From Epiperipatus broadwayi (Eukaryota; Onychophora; Udeonychophora; Euonychophora; Peripatidae): a DNA stretch of 64,000 nucleotides. This document shows, piece by piece, positions 12,029 to 24,870 of this stretch. Position 1 is the stretch's first letter, and the number at the start of each line of letters is the position of its first letter. Below the pieces are notes generated by a model. The model had not been told where the DNA came from. It saw nothing but the letters and a program-made list of their open reading frames with translations, and made no database searches. The stretch covers positions 1,304,001 through 1,368,000 of the forward strand of contig JAQFVV010000232.1 of assembly GCA_028023455.1 (NCBI GenBank), written 5' to 3'. A program made the position numbers and the translations under genes.

Positions 12029-13672
12029 CTATTTAATCTCTGATCCTGACTCTGAATCATAGTCGAGATTATTATAATCATCAACTATAGATTCATCCCT
12101 GACCAAATCTATATTACTGACAATTATGTTTTGAGTATCAGGATTTTGTGACATCTGACAGATAGGGTGGCGGCTAAGAATATCAGCAGGGATATTCTGT
12201 CTCCCTTCAATATAGAGAACTAGTTGAATTGTTGGAGATACAAGCTCCACCTGACAAGTCTCATTACTGAGGTAGCTTTTATTTAAAAACTCCAAGCTTC
12301 TATGGTCAGTCAACACAATCACATTTGAACCTAATAAAAATTGACATAATTTCTGAAAAGCCCAGACAACAGCTAGGATTTCCTTTTCAGTAATAGTGTA
12401 ATTCAACTCAGCACCCCTTAGATGTCTGCTTAAGAAGTACAACACAAGGTACCTGATCCTCATCCAGTTGATATAGCACTACACCCAGACCATAGTAACT
12501 ACTATGTCTACACATAAAAAGTTTTGTTGAAGTCAGGATATATTAAAATAAGGTGTTTTAAAAATTTATTTTTAATTATATTAAATTCAGCACCATGATT
12601 AGCAGTCCACTTCCACCTTTCAGCTTTCTTTAATAATTTAGACAGATGCATAGTATCTTCAGCAAAATTTTGATAAAATCGGTTATAATAATTGCATAAC
12701 CCCAAAAATGATTTCAATTGCTTTATTGTTTTTGGAATGGGAGAGCGTTGAATAGCTGCAATCTTTTCTGGATGGGGCTGGATTCCATGTTCATTTATTA
12801 AATGACCCAGAAAAGTGATTTCTTTGGCTGCTATTGAACACTTCTCCAAGTTAATTTTAACATTTTTCATAGAACACTCTGTGAAAAATAATTCTAAATG
12901 TTGGAGATGCTTATCTAAACTATCAGTCGCAATGACTATGTTGTCCACATACATGATGATTTTTTCCTTTAATTGCTTTGAAAAAATCATGGCAAATATC
13001 TGATTAAGCTAGCACCGCTATTGATGAGACCGAAAGGCATGCGTCTGAAAACATACGGTTAGCCTTGAAATCTAAATGCTGTGTACTGCTGATCATTCTC
13101 ATGCAGCGGTATTTGCCAGTAACTAGCTGTTAAATCAAATGTAGAGAAAATTGACCTCTTATGAAATTTAGCTCATGTATGGGTGGAGGAATGTCACGCT
13201 CTGGTACAGTTACAGTATTTAGCATGCGAGCATCCAGACATACCCTAATATTGCCATCCTTTTTCTTTACAATAACCAATGGGTTTACATAAGGAGAATG
13301 GTACTTTTAAATTATATTCCATTCTAGCATCATGTCAATTTGACTCTGTACCTCGTCCTTATATTGGTAAGGGATCAGATACATGTTTTGATGGAAAGGA
13401 TCATTACACTTCAATTTTATTCTATGGGTATACCCTTCTATTATATCAGGGATTTTAGAAAAAATGCTTTTAAAGGTGTGCATTAATTGATATAAATTTT
13501 CACCTAATTTAGAATTGACTGCATAAACATGTTCAATTTTGGCCTTTATGCTAGCATCAATTAATGTATTATGGATGCATAATAATTGATTGGAAAGGTT
13601 ATGCATATTCAAAGTTAAGCCTTTTCTTTTTACAAGTAAAAATTTTATTACAAAAATCAATTTGACAATCAT
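12029..13672 (-). pseudogene. Element A reverse transcriptase and RNase H, broken
   Basis: Upstream of the polymerase, 13307-13672 encodes the linker with GYTHRIKLK that precedes RT in this lineage. RT motifs follow through stops and frameshifts: FDLTASYWQIPLHE near 13115, MPFGLINSGA near 13030, and the catalytic box as YVDN near 12950 instead of YVDD, then FLGHLINEHG. RNase H at 12029-12463 keeps YTITEKEILAVVWA and VLTDHRSLEF, ending in ADILSRHP. Several stops and the YVDN change make the copy inactive. It is homologous to the better preserved element B enzyme. Confidence 0.88.
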
Positions 13673-13799
13673 TTAAAATCATGTATTAATCCGGGCATAA
13701 TAAGAAAAACATGCCCAAACTCTGTATTATTTAGTTTGAAGGTAATCCAAACTTGTTTTTAGATAATTTTGTTATTTTTCCATTTGCTAGAGTTACCTG

Positions 13800-13945
13800 T
13801 ATTTGCTTTACTGGCATGTCATCTTCCATGCTTACCAGATATTGATACGTTGACTGATAATATGGAAGCTTGGCTTCCAGAGTCAATTAATGCTTGAATT
13901 CTAACATTATTAATTACTTCAGCTTCAATCCGCCATATTGAATTT
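13800..13945 (-). pseudogene. Element A protease remnant
   Basis: The minus strand reads through ALIDSGSQASILS, the aspartic protease active site (DSG) of a Ty3/Gypsy retrotransposon. It starts at the edge of the foreign repeat (near 13940), so its N-terminal side has been separated from gag by about 3 kb. Confidence 0.75.
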
Positions 13946-14239
13946 TTTAAAATATTGGCCTGAGACACAATTTTCACAATAACTTCAGTTTTAATTATGT
14001 TAGAGCAAAAACAATTACATTGCTAGAAACTAGAAACATTAAGGAAAACAATAAGCATAAAATAAATAGTGATAACTATATAGAAAATAAGGGAAAAAAG
14101 AAATTTTCACATCCGAAATAATTATTATTTTATTGTTTGTTCATAATTTGAAAATTAACATTAACTAAAATTGAAAATACATCTTCAGTGATAATTTCTT
14201 TATATTCCTCACATATCTTTCTAAACATGTATGTCTTAC

Positions 14240-14335
14240 CTGAGTTAATCCACAGCTTCACAATCTCCAAAATAATTCAGATATGACTTCTTCATTTTTA
14301 TCTTGTACCCCAAATGTTCTAAATGTCAAAGGCGT
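14240..14335 (-). other. Exon-like block within R2
   Basis: A pyrimidine-rich TTTCTTTATAG precedes the block and CAG|GTAAGAC follows it on the minus strand. The related copy at 59130-59226 keeps an open frame from an ATG, whereas this copy has a stop after MKKSYLNYFGDCEAVD. Only the acceptor side is repeated in the tandem copy from 15046. Confidence 0.45.
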
Positions 14336-15789
14336 CTATAAAGAAAAAGATTCATCCTAATAAAGATACAAAAGAAATCATAGAAATTGGCTTCTTATCT
14401 ATCTAAAACTAGAAATTGTAGGCTACTGTCTATATCACTGATAAAATGAGTTTCATCTCTACATTTATATTTTTTTGTGTACATCAGTGATGTTTATATT
14501 GTTTATGGACACCAGTGATGTTTATATTTTTTATGCACACAATGATGTTTATATTCTTTATGCACAGAAATGATGCTATATTATTATATTTATTGTACCA
14601 CATAGTTATAATTTATTTGCATATAGTGTATTTGTTAGCTATAGACTTGAAAATAATGTTATGAAACATATAGCAAAACCAAAGCATGAACAAGAGTAAA
14701 CAAAAACATAAACAAGAATCAGAATTTGATTATGTTTGTGTATGCAGTGTCTGTCTGTATACATTTGTTTATTAGTTTTATAACACATTACTTGTAAATC
14801 ATATTATATAAACATAATTAATACAATAAATTAGTATACTTTTTGAAAAACATTATTTTTATAATAGTGTAGGTAGAATGTTAAAAAATTATTATAGATA
14901 ACTACAATCTAATACAGACTAATTTTTCGATAGATATGAATTCTATATGAGCATAAATAATATATAACTAACACACTAATTACAAGCTAAAATTAATAAA
15001 AAAGATAATTTTATCAAAAAATTAAAAAAAATTTTTTTAAATGTATCTTGTACCCCAAATGTTCTAAATGTCAAAGGCGTCTATAAAGAAAAAGATTCAT
15101 CCTAATAAAGATACAAAAGAAATCATAGAAATTTGCTTCTTATCTATCTAAAACTAGAAATTGTAGGCTACTGTCTATATCACTGATAAAATGAGTTTCA
15201 TCTCTACATTTATATTTTTTTGTGTACATCAGTGATGTTTATATTGTTTATGGACACCAGTGATGTTTATATTCTTTATGCACACAATGATGTTTATATT
15301 CTTTATGCACAGAAATGATGCTATATTATTATATTTATTGTACCACATAGTTATAATTTATTTGCATATAGTGTATTTGTTAGCTATAGACTTGAAAATA
15401 ATGTTATGAAACATATAGCAAAACCAAAGCATGAACAAGATTAAACAAAAACATAAACAAGAATCAGAATTTGATTATGTTTGTGTATGCAGTGTCTGTC
15501 TGTATACATTTGTTTATTAGTTTTATAACACATTACTTGTAAATCATATTATATAAACATAATTAATACAATAAATTAGTATACTTTTTGAAAAACATTA
15601 TTTTTATAATAGTGTAGGTAGAATGTTAAAAAATTATTATAGATAACTACAATCTAATACAGACTAATTTTTCGATAGATATGAATTCTATATGAGCATA
15701 AATAATATATAACTAACACACTAATTACAAGCTAAAATTAATAAAAAAGATAATTTTATCAAAAAATTAAAAAAAAATTTTTTAAATGT
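14301..15789. repeat. 745-bp tandem duplication within R2
   Basis: Copy 1 (14301-15045) and copy 2 (15046-15789) are nearly identical, with only a handful of substitutions seen by eye. Each contains a short minisatellite of about 28-31 bp units built on GATGTTTATATT, about four per copy. Given how decayed the surrounding element is, the duplication is recent or an assembly artefact. Confidence 0.9.
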
Positions 15790-17261
15790 TACTTACGGCA
15801 TTACGTTGAAACTCTATTGTAGGCCTTCTTTGTGAATAACACCGGAGAAATTTTCACTTGCAGCCCGTAAACCATTTTTGTCTTTTATCGCTTAACCCTT
15901 AAACCGCTAATTTTATCATTGGTTGTATCAGATAAAAATCAAATCTTTTAATTGGCCAACTCACAAACTGAAGACAAAGCCTATTGTTAAAACATATTCG
16001 CCTATAATATTAAATTCAACTCAGATACGTTTATAAAAAGTATATAATTAATTTTTCAGGTCATGAAGAAAACGAAAGTTCTTTCAAAAATAAATTGCTA
16101 TTTATTTATTCTAAGATATTCTATATCGGCAACATAAAAGTTATAATGTAAACAAAAAGATCGACTTTTACGTTATAGAAAAGTAAATATTTCTTTTTAC
16201 TACATCTTCAATATATTTACTTAAATCTTCAATATTTTTCGAAAATAATTTTGTTTTTTTATTATTCTCTCTGAAAATTATGTTTAATTTCCATAAATAT
16301 TATTTAATAATAATTTAAATCGTATTCGAAATGAAAATCTCAGCGTTTTTCTTTATTTTCTTTGATCAGGCAGTTTCTTTGTTCTTTCCAGCCAATCAGA
16401 ATGTCTTTTTCGGCTGAGAGCATGCTAAGAACCAATCACAAATAATGTTCCTTCTTTGTTTAGGTTTAAATGCGTTTTTTTTTATTTTTTACTTCTAAAA
16501 TAAATCGGAAGATGTCACCATCGTACAGAACTTTTAAAAACGAATTCAATACGTATTTAACGAATTTTATCGTATAAAAACGAACTGAGTTAGAGTGATT
16601 TTAGATGTCGACGAGGAGTCTCGTCGAGCGCGGGAAAAGGGTTAATGATAAATACAAAAATTATAAAAAAAACAAAAAATTTAAATACTGTGATCGATTA
16701 AAAAATTTGCCAAAAATCCAAATTTCAAACGATTTTACTGAAATAAACATTTTCTGAAAGCCACGTGACTAAGCTATCGAATGCTCATATTTGTTCTACG
16801 TCATTCTTACACTTTTTACGTCAGTAAAGAAAGAAAACAAAACATCATCTGAAAAACGTCAGCAGCACTCACTTAACGCTAATGACGTTCAAGAAGTTAA
16901 TATACAAAATTACAAGAGGGCACTGATATGTTATAGGTGGTTTCACTTATAGTAAATGGTTTTAGAAAATCAAGGTCTAAATCTAAAGTATTAAGCATCC
17001 ACAGCAGATTGTTCCCTATTTTGTTAGCATCGGATCCTTGCAAAGAGGAATGGACATACAAAGACCTTTTTAGTTTAATTTCTTTTCATTTGTTTTAATG
17101 GTTGGTCTTTTCAGTATTGTGGTCACACCATTAGTTGAAGGCTGACTATTCTGACTTTCTATTCTATTTTTCGACTTATCAAATCGAACAACCTTCTTAG
17201 AATAGGGAGATATCGTATCTCTACCTCTAAATTCATACTTCCTTTTAAATCCTACAGGATA

Positions 17262-17857
17262 TCATACCTCGTATCCAAAGAATGTCTCTGTCACTTCAAG
17301 AGCATCTAACACTTCCGAAACATCTTCAATCGAACAACGATCCGCTGCTATTAATAACTGTTTAACATTCTTTGGCAAATTATGTCTAACTATTCTCGCC
17401 ATCTGCCCTTCAGATAATGGACAAGCAGTTAACATTTTTAGTTTAACAGCCTGATTCCTAAAAAAGCTTGTATAGCTACCTTTGCTGCTATGGTATTTTT
17501 CCTGTGTGATGTGGTATCTTATGCTATCTAGTTTATCTGAATTCCAAAAGTTTCCTAGGATAAGGCACTTATAATCACCATAGGTAATTGGTTTTTCAAA
17601 AAGTGACGCCATCTGTCTTTGGCAGTCCTGTATAAATGGTTACTACAGATGGCTCTCTTTTCATTCTCTGTAAGTAAGTATATGGAAAATAACTCGTCTA
17701 AATTATTTAAAAATTCTGAGGGGTTTTCAGTATATTCTCCCCTAAATAGCTTAACCCTCATAAAATGCAAAGCCATGGAACTATTTGCACCACTATCGTA
17801 ACTAATCCTTTCTCTAACAGGTCTACAACCTATCTCTTTAGCAATAGTCTGCTCCAA
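17262..17857 (-). pseudogene. Element A Gag capsid-like domain, frameshifted
   Basis: Two overlapping minus-strand frames (17555-17857 and 17262-17612) together correspond to the capsid-like region of element B Gag. Shared patterns include LFRGEYTENPSEFLNNLDELF and the stretch SEGQMARIVRHNLP. A frameshift near 17600 separates the halves. Beyond 17262 a basic, hydrophilic tail can be read to about 17080, and no CCHC zinc knuckle is visible. The domain forms the retrotransposon particle in this family. Confidence 0.8.
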
Positions 17858-17902
17858 CTGACTATCTTCATTCTTTCTAATATATTCTATTCTGTCTATT
17901 GG

Positions 17903-19138
17903 TTACGGACTAGTATAATCTTCATATTTCTTATATAACACTTTCTTTTTTTCTAATTCTGTCTTTTTATCATTTATAGATTTGATTTCTGCCATCTGAT
18001 CATATATTTGTTGAAACTTTCCTTCAAAATTTATTTGTCCAAGTACCTGCTCAACATATACTTTCTGCTCATTTCTGAATTTGTCTAAATTTTGATCCAC
18101 TATCTCCTTGCATTCATCACTATACTTCTCTAATATACATGCTTGCTCTTTCATGTCTTTTTGCAAACATTTAAGGTTTCCCCTTATTTTAGACTGATAT
18201 TTATATTCATCTGAATTCTGAATTTCTAAATCCTTAAACTTTTCTACCAACTCTTTGTCTATTTCATCTTTTATATTCATCTTAGTTTGAATTACTTCAT
18301 CCTTAATAATTTTAATTTCTTCTTCAACACGATCAATATGGCCTTTAACCTCACAAATCTCATTATTGACAGTCAACTTATAACTATCTATTTTCGGAGT
18401 TAAATTACCATTATTTATTTGACACTGAATAATGGATTCCTCAATTTGATTTTTTAAACCTTTAATAGCACTTTCAGAAAATTCACAAAATTTTCTATCC
18501 AATAACTCTTGATTTTTATCATCTATCTGCATTACTTCTAATTTCAAAGACTCAATTGCTTCTGCATTTTTATTAAATCTTAAATCAAGACTATCAAATT
18601 TATCCATCACTTCCTCCTTAAAAATTTCCGTGGTTTTATAATTTTCATCAAGTTTTTGATTTATACTGTCTATATAAAATCTAATTTCTTCACTATTTTT
18701 ATTCATGTTTTCTCTAACTTCTTTAATATTTTCACTAAGAGATTCTAATTTTATATTATTTTTATTCATATCTTTTATATCTTCTCCAAGAGAATCAAAT
18801 TTCATACTATTTTTATTCATATCTTCTCTAAGAGAATCAAATTTCATATCTAAAGTTATACTACTTTTATTTATATCTTCTCTAAGAATTTTCATCAATT
18901 CTGCCATCCACATCGGTGGTAACTCTTCACTATCTTTTTTAGATTTAACTAACTTTTCTTCTACTACTTTCATTTCCACAACCTCTTTCTCCTCCTTTAT
19001 TTCACTATCCATAATTTGAGTATTATCTACAACTGTTTCAAGATCTACTAGTTTTTCTACTTCTTCTTTCTCTTCACAAATATCATCAACAATAAAATCA
19101 GACATTTCGATTTCTAAGTTTTTATCCCAATTACTCAT
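17903..19138 (-). pseudogene. Element A Gag N-terminal coiled coil
   Basis: From the ATG at 19138 (MSNWDKN) the frame runs about 410 codons to a TAA at 17903-17905. The reading continues in the same frame into the capsid-like domain, so the TAA is a single premature stop inside Gag. The protein is highly charged with dense heptad-like repeats, including repeated motifs of the type KFDSLREDMNKN near residues 95-155. No membrane segment or enzyme motif is present. Such a long coiled coil ahead of capsid is unusual for Gag, but element B has a shorter version, so it is a family feature. The likely role is oligomerisation or partner binding during particle assembly (inference). Confidence 0.8.
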
Positions 19139-19839
19139 TTTTTTTGAAAATATATTTCTTTCAAAATTTAATTTAAACAATATAGAATATTTACTATCAA
19201 TATTTTCATAAAATAATTGCCTACCAGCCTTTCTATCTTCACCTAAGCAACATCCACAATAAACTATAGGATATTACCACTTAAGGATCTTCTACTTCAT
19301 ACTAACTTATTATTATAACTATAACTAATAAAAAATTATATGTTATATCATTGATTTTCACCTACATGATCCCACAGATAATTTGCACACAACAGAATAT
19401 TCAGAATATACTTTAAAATATTTAATAATTGACATGGTCATAATATAAAATAATTATTAGCCACATTTGCATAACTTAAATATTTATTTGCTTATTAATT
19501 TACAAATAATATAATATTTTATTTTGGAATAAATCAGATTATAAACACTACATAAAATTATAATAATTTTAGATAAAATATTTAGTTCAATACTATAATC
19601 AAACTAAATTATCACTACTGCCATTATAAAATTACTAAATTATATATATATTCTATGAGATATACCTATTGATAGCCCTAAAGTTATACATTTCAATTCA
19701 TACTATCATCTTTATTCATTAATCTATAACTATAATCGTGACCCCCCCCCCCTAAACATATCAAATTATTTAAAATTATGCTCCAAGGACTCCATATATA
19801 GGGCCACTCATTGCTGGTGCCAAATTCAAGTTACCACAT
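19139..19839 (-). promoter_or_regulatory. Element A leader and probable primer binding region
   Basis: On the minus strand the LTR ends in GGTACA. About 18 bases later comes TGGCACCAGCAATGAGTGG (19804-19822), the start of the leader. It parallels the TGGCGTCCAACG leader start of element B. The rest is AT-rich with no gene. The G tract at 19741-19750 is plus-strand C. Confidence 0.5.
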
Positions 19840-22800
19840 TGTACCTTCACTTCCGAGAAATATATAATAATAATAAAATAGGACTAGCTCAGATAAATCG
19901 TTATGCTCGGCTAAAATACATCTAATCGATAATAAAGGTATTCTATGATACTATCTATTATTTAACTACCGCTAACTAATAAGAAATAATAAAATGATTC
20001 GGTTTTATAAATTAAATAAATAAAATATTAATAAAATCATGAGACAATGAAGGGAAGTACAAGTAGTAAAGAATTACATTGAGCCAATATCTCACAGGAT
20101 ACAACCTTAATGGCATAACAATACTACCCCCCCCCCATTATCTCAAAAAATAATAAATACATAGCATTCTTACGACTTTAAAATAATAATCAATTAAATA
20201 TAATGCTAATAAATAAATCCTAATCTCTTTATTCCAAATAAACAATATAACTATAATAATCTCAGGTTCTTTAAACTAATTTTAATCAACTTATAATCTT
20301 CTGTAGTCAAGTATGATAAGGGATTTTATATCGCCCTTAACTATACCTAACTAATAATGATAATAAATAATAATTATCTTCAATGTATAATTATCAATAT
20401 TATCTATTTTTCCTTGTTATAGTAATTCTCAATAATAATAATAAATAAATAATATAGTATAATCTTTTAGCTTTTATATGGCATCTTAAATGGAATAAGT
20501 AGTATAATCTGAGAATATGTGGCAACGAATAATATTATAATTCTGTGTAATAAATTATATAATTAATTTATTACCATAATGTTAATAATAATGGAAAATG
20601 AAATTTCTCAAATAAATTATATTAAGAAATTCTATAATTTCTTAAGTAAATAATCATATTCATACTGTGCAAATATTATGTTTGATTTGTGTCAGGAGAT
20701 CATGTGTTTGTAGTGTGAAGAATCAATGCAATTCACAGCTTTATAAAACAAGTTTAACAAAATTTTATTATAACACTTTAAAACAAAATTAAACTATGCG
20801 CACTATTTACAATTACATCTTGGGTAAATTACATATTCTTCATTTCAAAATAAAAATAAAATAATAAAATCTAAAAGTACATAAGCCTTCACTCCGACTT
20901 ATAACTTTTCATATTTCTTTACAACAATCATAATTATATTACTACTAATAATGACGGATACAATTATAGCTTAAAATATATTATCTACCAATTGAACTAT
21001 ATTATAATATGTTTTCCATAAGCATACACAAATTATGAAAACATAAACATGAACTACAGAAGTAGCACTTATTTCAATACATGTTCATAGATTTTATACT
21101 CAATTAATTAAATAACTTTTATTATGATAGTGCTGACATTATCAAAAAAAAAAATTATTCTGGTTCGTTAATAAATAAATAGACTTAAATAAAATATTAT
21201 TAGCATACTTTATACCTCTTACTTGGTATTACTCTAATACAAAAATTCCTATGTGTGTGTTGATGTGAGTTCTAAACGTAACATAATATTAGAAAATATA
21301 AGTACTTGTTCTATTTTATGTTGTTTCTCTGGATGTATTATCCTTTTAAACATATGCATTACATCTATAATTAGAATATTCAAAAATTATTCAAAAATCT
21401 CATGAATAACTTTATTATCACTTATATATTTTTCTTTAAAAATAATTTAATAAAATACGGAAATATTTATGATTCTTTATCCTTATAGTTTAAATTTACT
21501 GTCAATTTCATTTGTATTTGATCTCAACAAAGCAAGAAAAACCTAACCTATCCTCTTCCAAAAATAACGATTCTCCAACTCCCAAAATTATTTATTATTC
21601 TCCTTCAAAATACAGTTCTGTACGGTGCAATAACTTTAGAAATTACGATAGCAATTCAATGCATAGGTATGAAGAACTAACTAGAGTATTAACTCAATGG
21701 TATAAACATATAAGATAATCAGTATGGCAACAGTGCATAAAGAAAAGAGGCACGACTTCTCTGTCTAATAACCTCCCTTATAAAATAATGTCCAGGCTAT
21801 TTATTCAGCTCTCTGGGACATTAATACTCAATACTATGAAAACACCGCTCATGGAAAATATACAAGTTACGGGGCTTTGTTATCTGTACCTGCACAATCT
21901 ACTAAGGTAATAAAATTACTTTCTATTCCCCATAAATCCTTCATATAAGCATCCCTTTGGTTTCTTTTAATACTCCCAAGGTCACTACCATTAAAATTTC
22001 ATAATAGATTTATTAATGTACATTGCCAAAATTATCAAACATATTTCTAAAACAATAAATAAGATTCACGTACGACTTCAACAATCTAAAACTACTCGAC
22101 AAGAAAAGGTTATTTCACTTTCCAAAATTCATCAATAGAAATACAAATGATTTTGTATCGATGTACTAAATCAATACTTTAAATATTTTAAAATAATAGG
22201 GTTCTTTTACTAAAGAATCATATAAATTATATTTATCGTTGAATCATATTACATTAGTTATATAAAATAAAAGTATGCATATCTTTTTTAAAAATCTAGC
22301 TCATATTTTAAGAACAATAAAATAATAAGTTCTATGTGTTTAATGCACTCACATGTACCCATATGTTCATATAATAATACTATAAAATAATCCAAGAAAT
22401 CTAAAGAAAAGAAAAATAAATACATCTTGTAAAAAATTAATATTTTATAAATTTTACCCATAGTGACAATTGCTAGTTGGTCATCTTTAGACATTTTCTG
22501 GTTCACATTTCATAAAATATTATATAATATTAGCATTTACTCAGCAAAAACCATCATACTAAAATATATTAAAAAAAAAAAAAAACTACAGAAAATTAAA
22601 TATTCTTTATGATAATTATTATACTATGTTAGTAAATATATTGTATATAATTTTCCTGCCTACAATAATATAAAAATAATAATACTATTAGTACATAAAA
22701 TAATTAAAACCATATTTATGTAAAGCTCCAATCCATTATAAAGTAATTTAAAAAAAAAGTTCTTTTTCCCTCTGATATTTCCATTATGTCCTAATAAACA

Positions 22801-23064
22801 CTTGCTCCCCTTCCGTACGTTGGTATGACAACCATTGTCTAACACTTGAGAACAAAATTCCTATTCCCCGATGCAAAACGTATTCATAAATGATTAAAAA
22901 AAAAATGATGAAAATGAAAAAGTAGACTTTTAAATCTAGATTCATTTATCAAATTATCATTAATTTTGGGCTAAAAGTTTATAAAAATTATAGTCCCTCG
23001 TTTATATTTTTCAGGATAATGATTATTAAAGGTGATATTAATTTATAAAGTTAAAAATAATCCT
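19840..23064 (-). repeat. Element A right (5') LTR, truncated
   Basis: About 3.2 kb matching the left LTR. It contains the undisturbed site (about 22250-22260) where Merlin-1 inserted in the left copy. Similarity stops at AATAATCC, where sequence of element C's LTR starts at once, so the outer end including any target duplication is missing. Confidence 0.85.
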
Positions 23065-23536
23065 CCAATAAGCAATGATGCTCTCTGATTCCGATTGCTG
23101 TCAGTAAGGTTAGGATCTGGCAATAAATAGTCAGTCTTTTTGGAGGTAAGGGAGAGAACGTCTGTCTAACCTAAATTATGGAATGAATTCTCAATTGAAA
23201 CCACTGCTAACAGTGTGAACGTTTCTATTACAGTCATTACGCTATAAGACTACCGCAGTGAGGCAAGTTCATGTTAGGACTGGAAGCTGCAAAGATTAGG
23301 CTGACTTGAGGCATTACAGCTAGAAGAGTGGACAAACTCAAAGGTAGGCTATTACATCTGGAAGTTAGCCCAGTAATTCAGGCGTGACTAGCCCATTAAC
23401 TAAGTTTATATATGTGGTATTATGTTTATCTATTGTATTTCATGTAAATATATTTGATTCTAATAAATTATATTAAACTTTTGATTGTCCATATTTTTCA
23501 TAACTGTTGGTTTGAGACTGAAATTCAGATCAAACA
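23065..23536 (+). repeat. Element C 5' LTR, 5'-truncated
   Basis: Matches 28138-28476 plus 30111-30240. Compared with the 3' LTR it lacks about the first 135 bases (from TGTCAGATCTCAC). It ends at ATCAAACA. Confidence 0.75.
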
Positions 23537-23574
23537 ACAGAATTGATGCAGTTTGACAATTTTTCCCCACAACT

Positions 23575-23930
23575 GAAAAAAGGAGTAAATATGCAAGCGC
23601 ACAGTTAAACACATTCATTGTATTTACAATACAGTGATAAAGCTTACAGAATTGGTGTAATATGACAAAAGAAATATTTTTCTCACATCTGGAAAAATAA
23701 GAGTAAATACACGAGTGCGCAGTTAGTCATTTGTCATATTTACATTATAGGAATAAAGCCAACAGAATTGCCCGAATAAAAATCGGATTCAGCGATTCGG
23801 TAAAATAAAATATGCGAGTGTAAAATAAATAAACTCATCGTATTTTCAGAACAGTGATAAAGTTAAATCACTATTCTGCCTGAATAAAAGAAATATAGAT
23901 GCGGCAGATTCTAAAAAAAAAAAAGGAAAT
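23575..23930 (+). repeat. Leader tandem repeats of element C
   Basis: Three degenerate units of about 115-125 bp, each with a GAGTAAATAYRCRAG-like start and GTGATAAAGC-like middle, lie between the 5' LTR and gag. They are non-coding. Confidence 0.55.
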
Positions 23931-24165
23931 ATTGACTGCAAAGGTTATAGGCAGGCATGTTAATTGAAGTCTTAAACCAAACACGAGTACTTTACTCATA
24001 AGAAAATGTTAGAAGATTGCCCTCATGGATTGTTAGGTATGTAATTATCATTTTCGGACAGTTACAAAGTGTAGCTGTCAAATTAACATTATGAATGGTA
24101 ACTTGCAAAAAATTAAAAAGTAAATGTATTAGTTTCTCTCACGAGATAAAGAGGGGAAAGTGACA

Positions 24166-24870
24166 ATGGCTAATGTGGTTGGCTCCATCGAAGCTTTTGA
24201 TCCAGCCTATCCTCAGGTTGGTCAAGCTATAAAGTGCGAATAATTTTTTACCTACAGGCTAACCAGATCAAGAAGCCTGAAGTAAAATTAGCCACATTAA
24301 TGATGATAATAGGACCTCAAACTTTTGAGATCCTGAAATTACAATCTACATCAGAAAAAAACATCTGACCTAGATTTTGACAAAATGTTAGCAATTCTCA
24401 TATTAGTTCTCCCCAAAACCTTTCACAGTAATGCTGAGATATTTTAATCTCTGCATCCAAGACCAAGAGGGAAAAGCCAGAGAGTTCACAATGTGAATCT
24501 GACATTGGCATCAAGGATTTCCTGGATGAAGCACTTCACGATCGTTTTATTTGCAGGATAGGATAAACGATCATAAGCTGGATTTAGACTTCACATCAGC
24601 TTTGTCTCAAGCAATACTAGCAGAATCAATAGCTAGTAAGACAGCCATTAAAAATTAGTTATAAGGTGCAAAAAATTCAGCAAAACATTGGGTGGATCAA
24701 GTTCCCAGCCAGCTCAGATATTTCAGCAGGTATAAAGCATTGTTATAGATTGGATGAACAGATGCACAGACATACAGAATTCCTGCACCGCTATACTGTA
24801 TACATTTTACAAGCGAGTTGGGCACGTAAGCGCTGCTTGTCTGAAAATGAAGAGACAAATAGCTGATATT
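24166..24870 (+). pseudogene. Element C Gag remnant
   Basis: An ATG at 24166 opens MANVVGSIEAFDP, a typical start for this Gag type. Frameshifts and stops follow within 25 codons. Later frames keep KKPEVKLATLMMIIGPQTFE (about 24270-24330), the conserved capsid stretch, then FTSALSQAILAESIA (about 24590-24640) and a degenerate Cys/His region after 24666 that probably derives from zinc knuckles. It would have been the particle protein and is not functional. Confidence 0.7.

Larger units (their letters stand above)
13931..16925 (-). repeat. Dispersed repeat R2 inserted between gag and protease of A
   Basis: This DNA is not retroviral coding sequence. Its low end, ATTCAATATGGCG on the minus strand, and adjoining sequence recur at 53470-53772 and, with internal sequence, at 56335-59540. 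The minus strand has gene-like signals: a region with CCAAT motifs (16380-16440), an exon-like end with GTAAGT (15791-15796), and an internal exon-like block (14240-14335) flanked by a pyrimidine-AG and GTAAGAC. The upper edge near 16925 is approximate. It may be a separate mobile element or a captured gene fragment. Confidence 0.6.
695..23064 (-). mobile_element. Ty3/Gypsy LTR retrotransposon A (decayed, nested)
   Basis: Direct repeats at 695-8889 (about 3.2 kb after removing a nested element) and 19840-23064 enclose minus-strand gag and pol remnants. The LTR starts TGTACC on the plus strand, so it ends GGTACA on the coding strand. Domain order on the minus strand is coiled-coil Gag, capsid-like domain, protease, reverse transcriptase, RNase H and integrase, the Ty3/Gypsy order. 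The copy is dead: stops and frameshifts are frequent, the reverse transcriptase YxDD box reads YVDN, and the first integrase Asp reads Asn. It carries a foldback Merlin element in the left LTR and about 3 kb of foreign repeat between gag and protease. The right end is cut at the junction with element C. Confidence 0.85.

Noticed and set aside
18705-19019. 104-codon plus-strand frame rich in Phe and Ser
   Set aside because: It is the antisense shadow of the element A Gag coiled coil.
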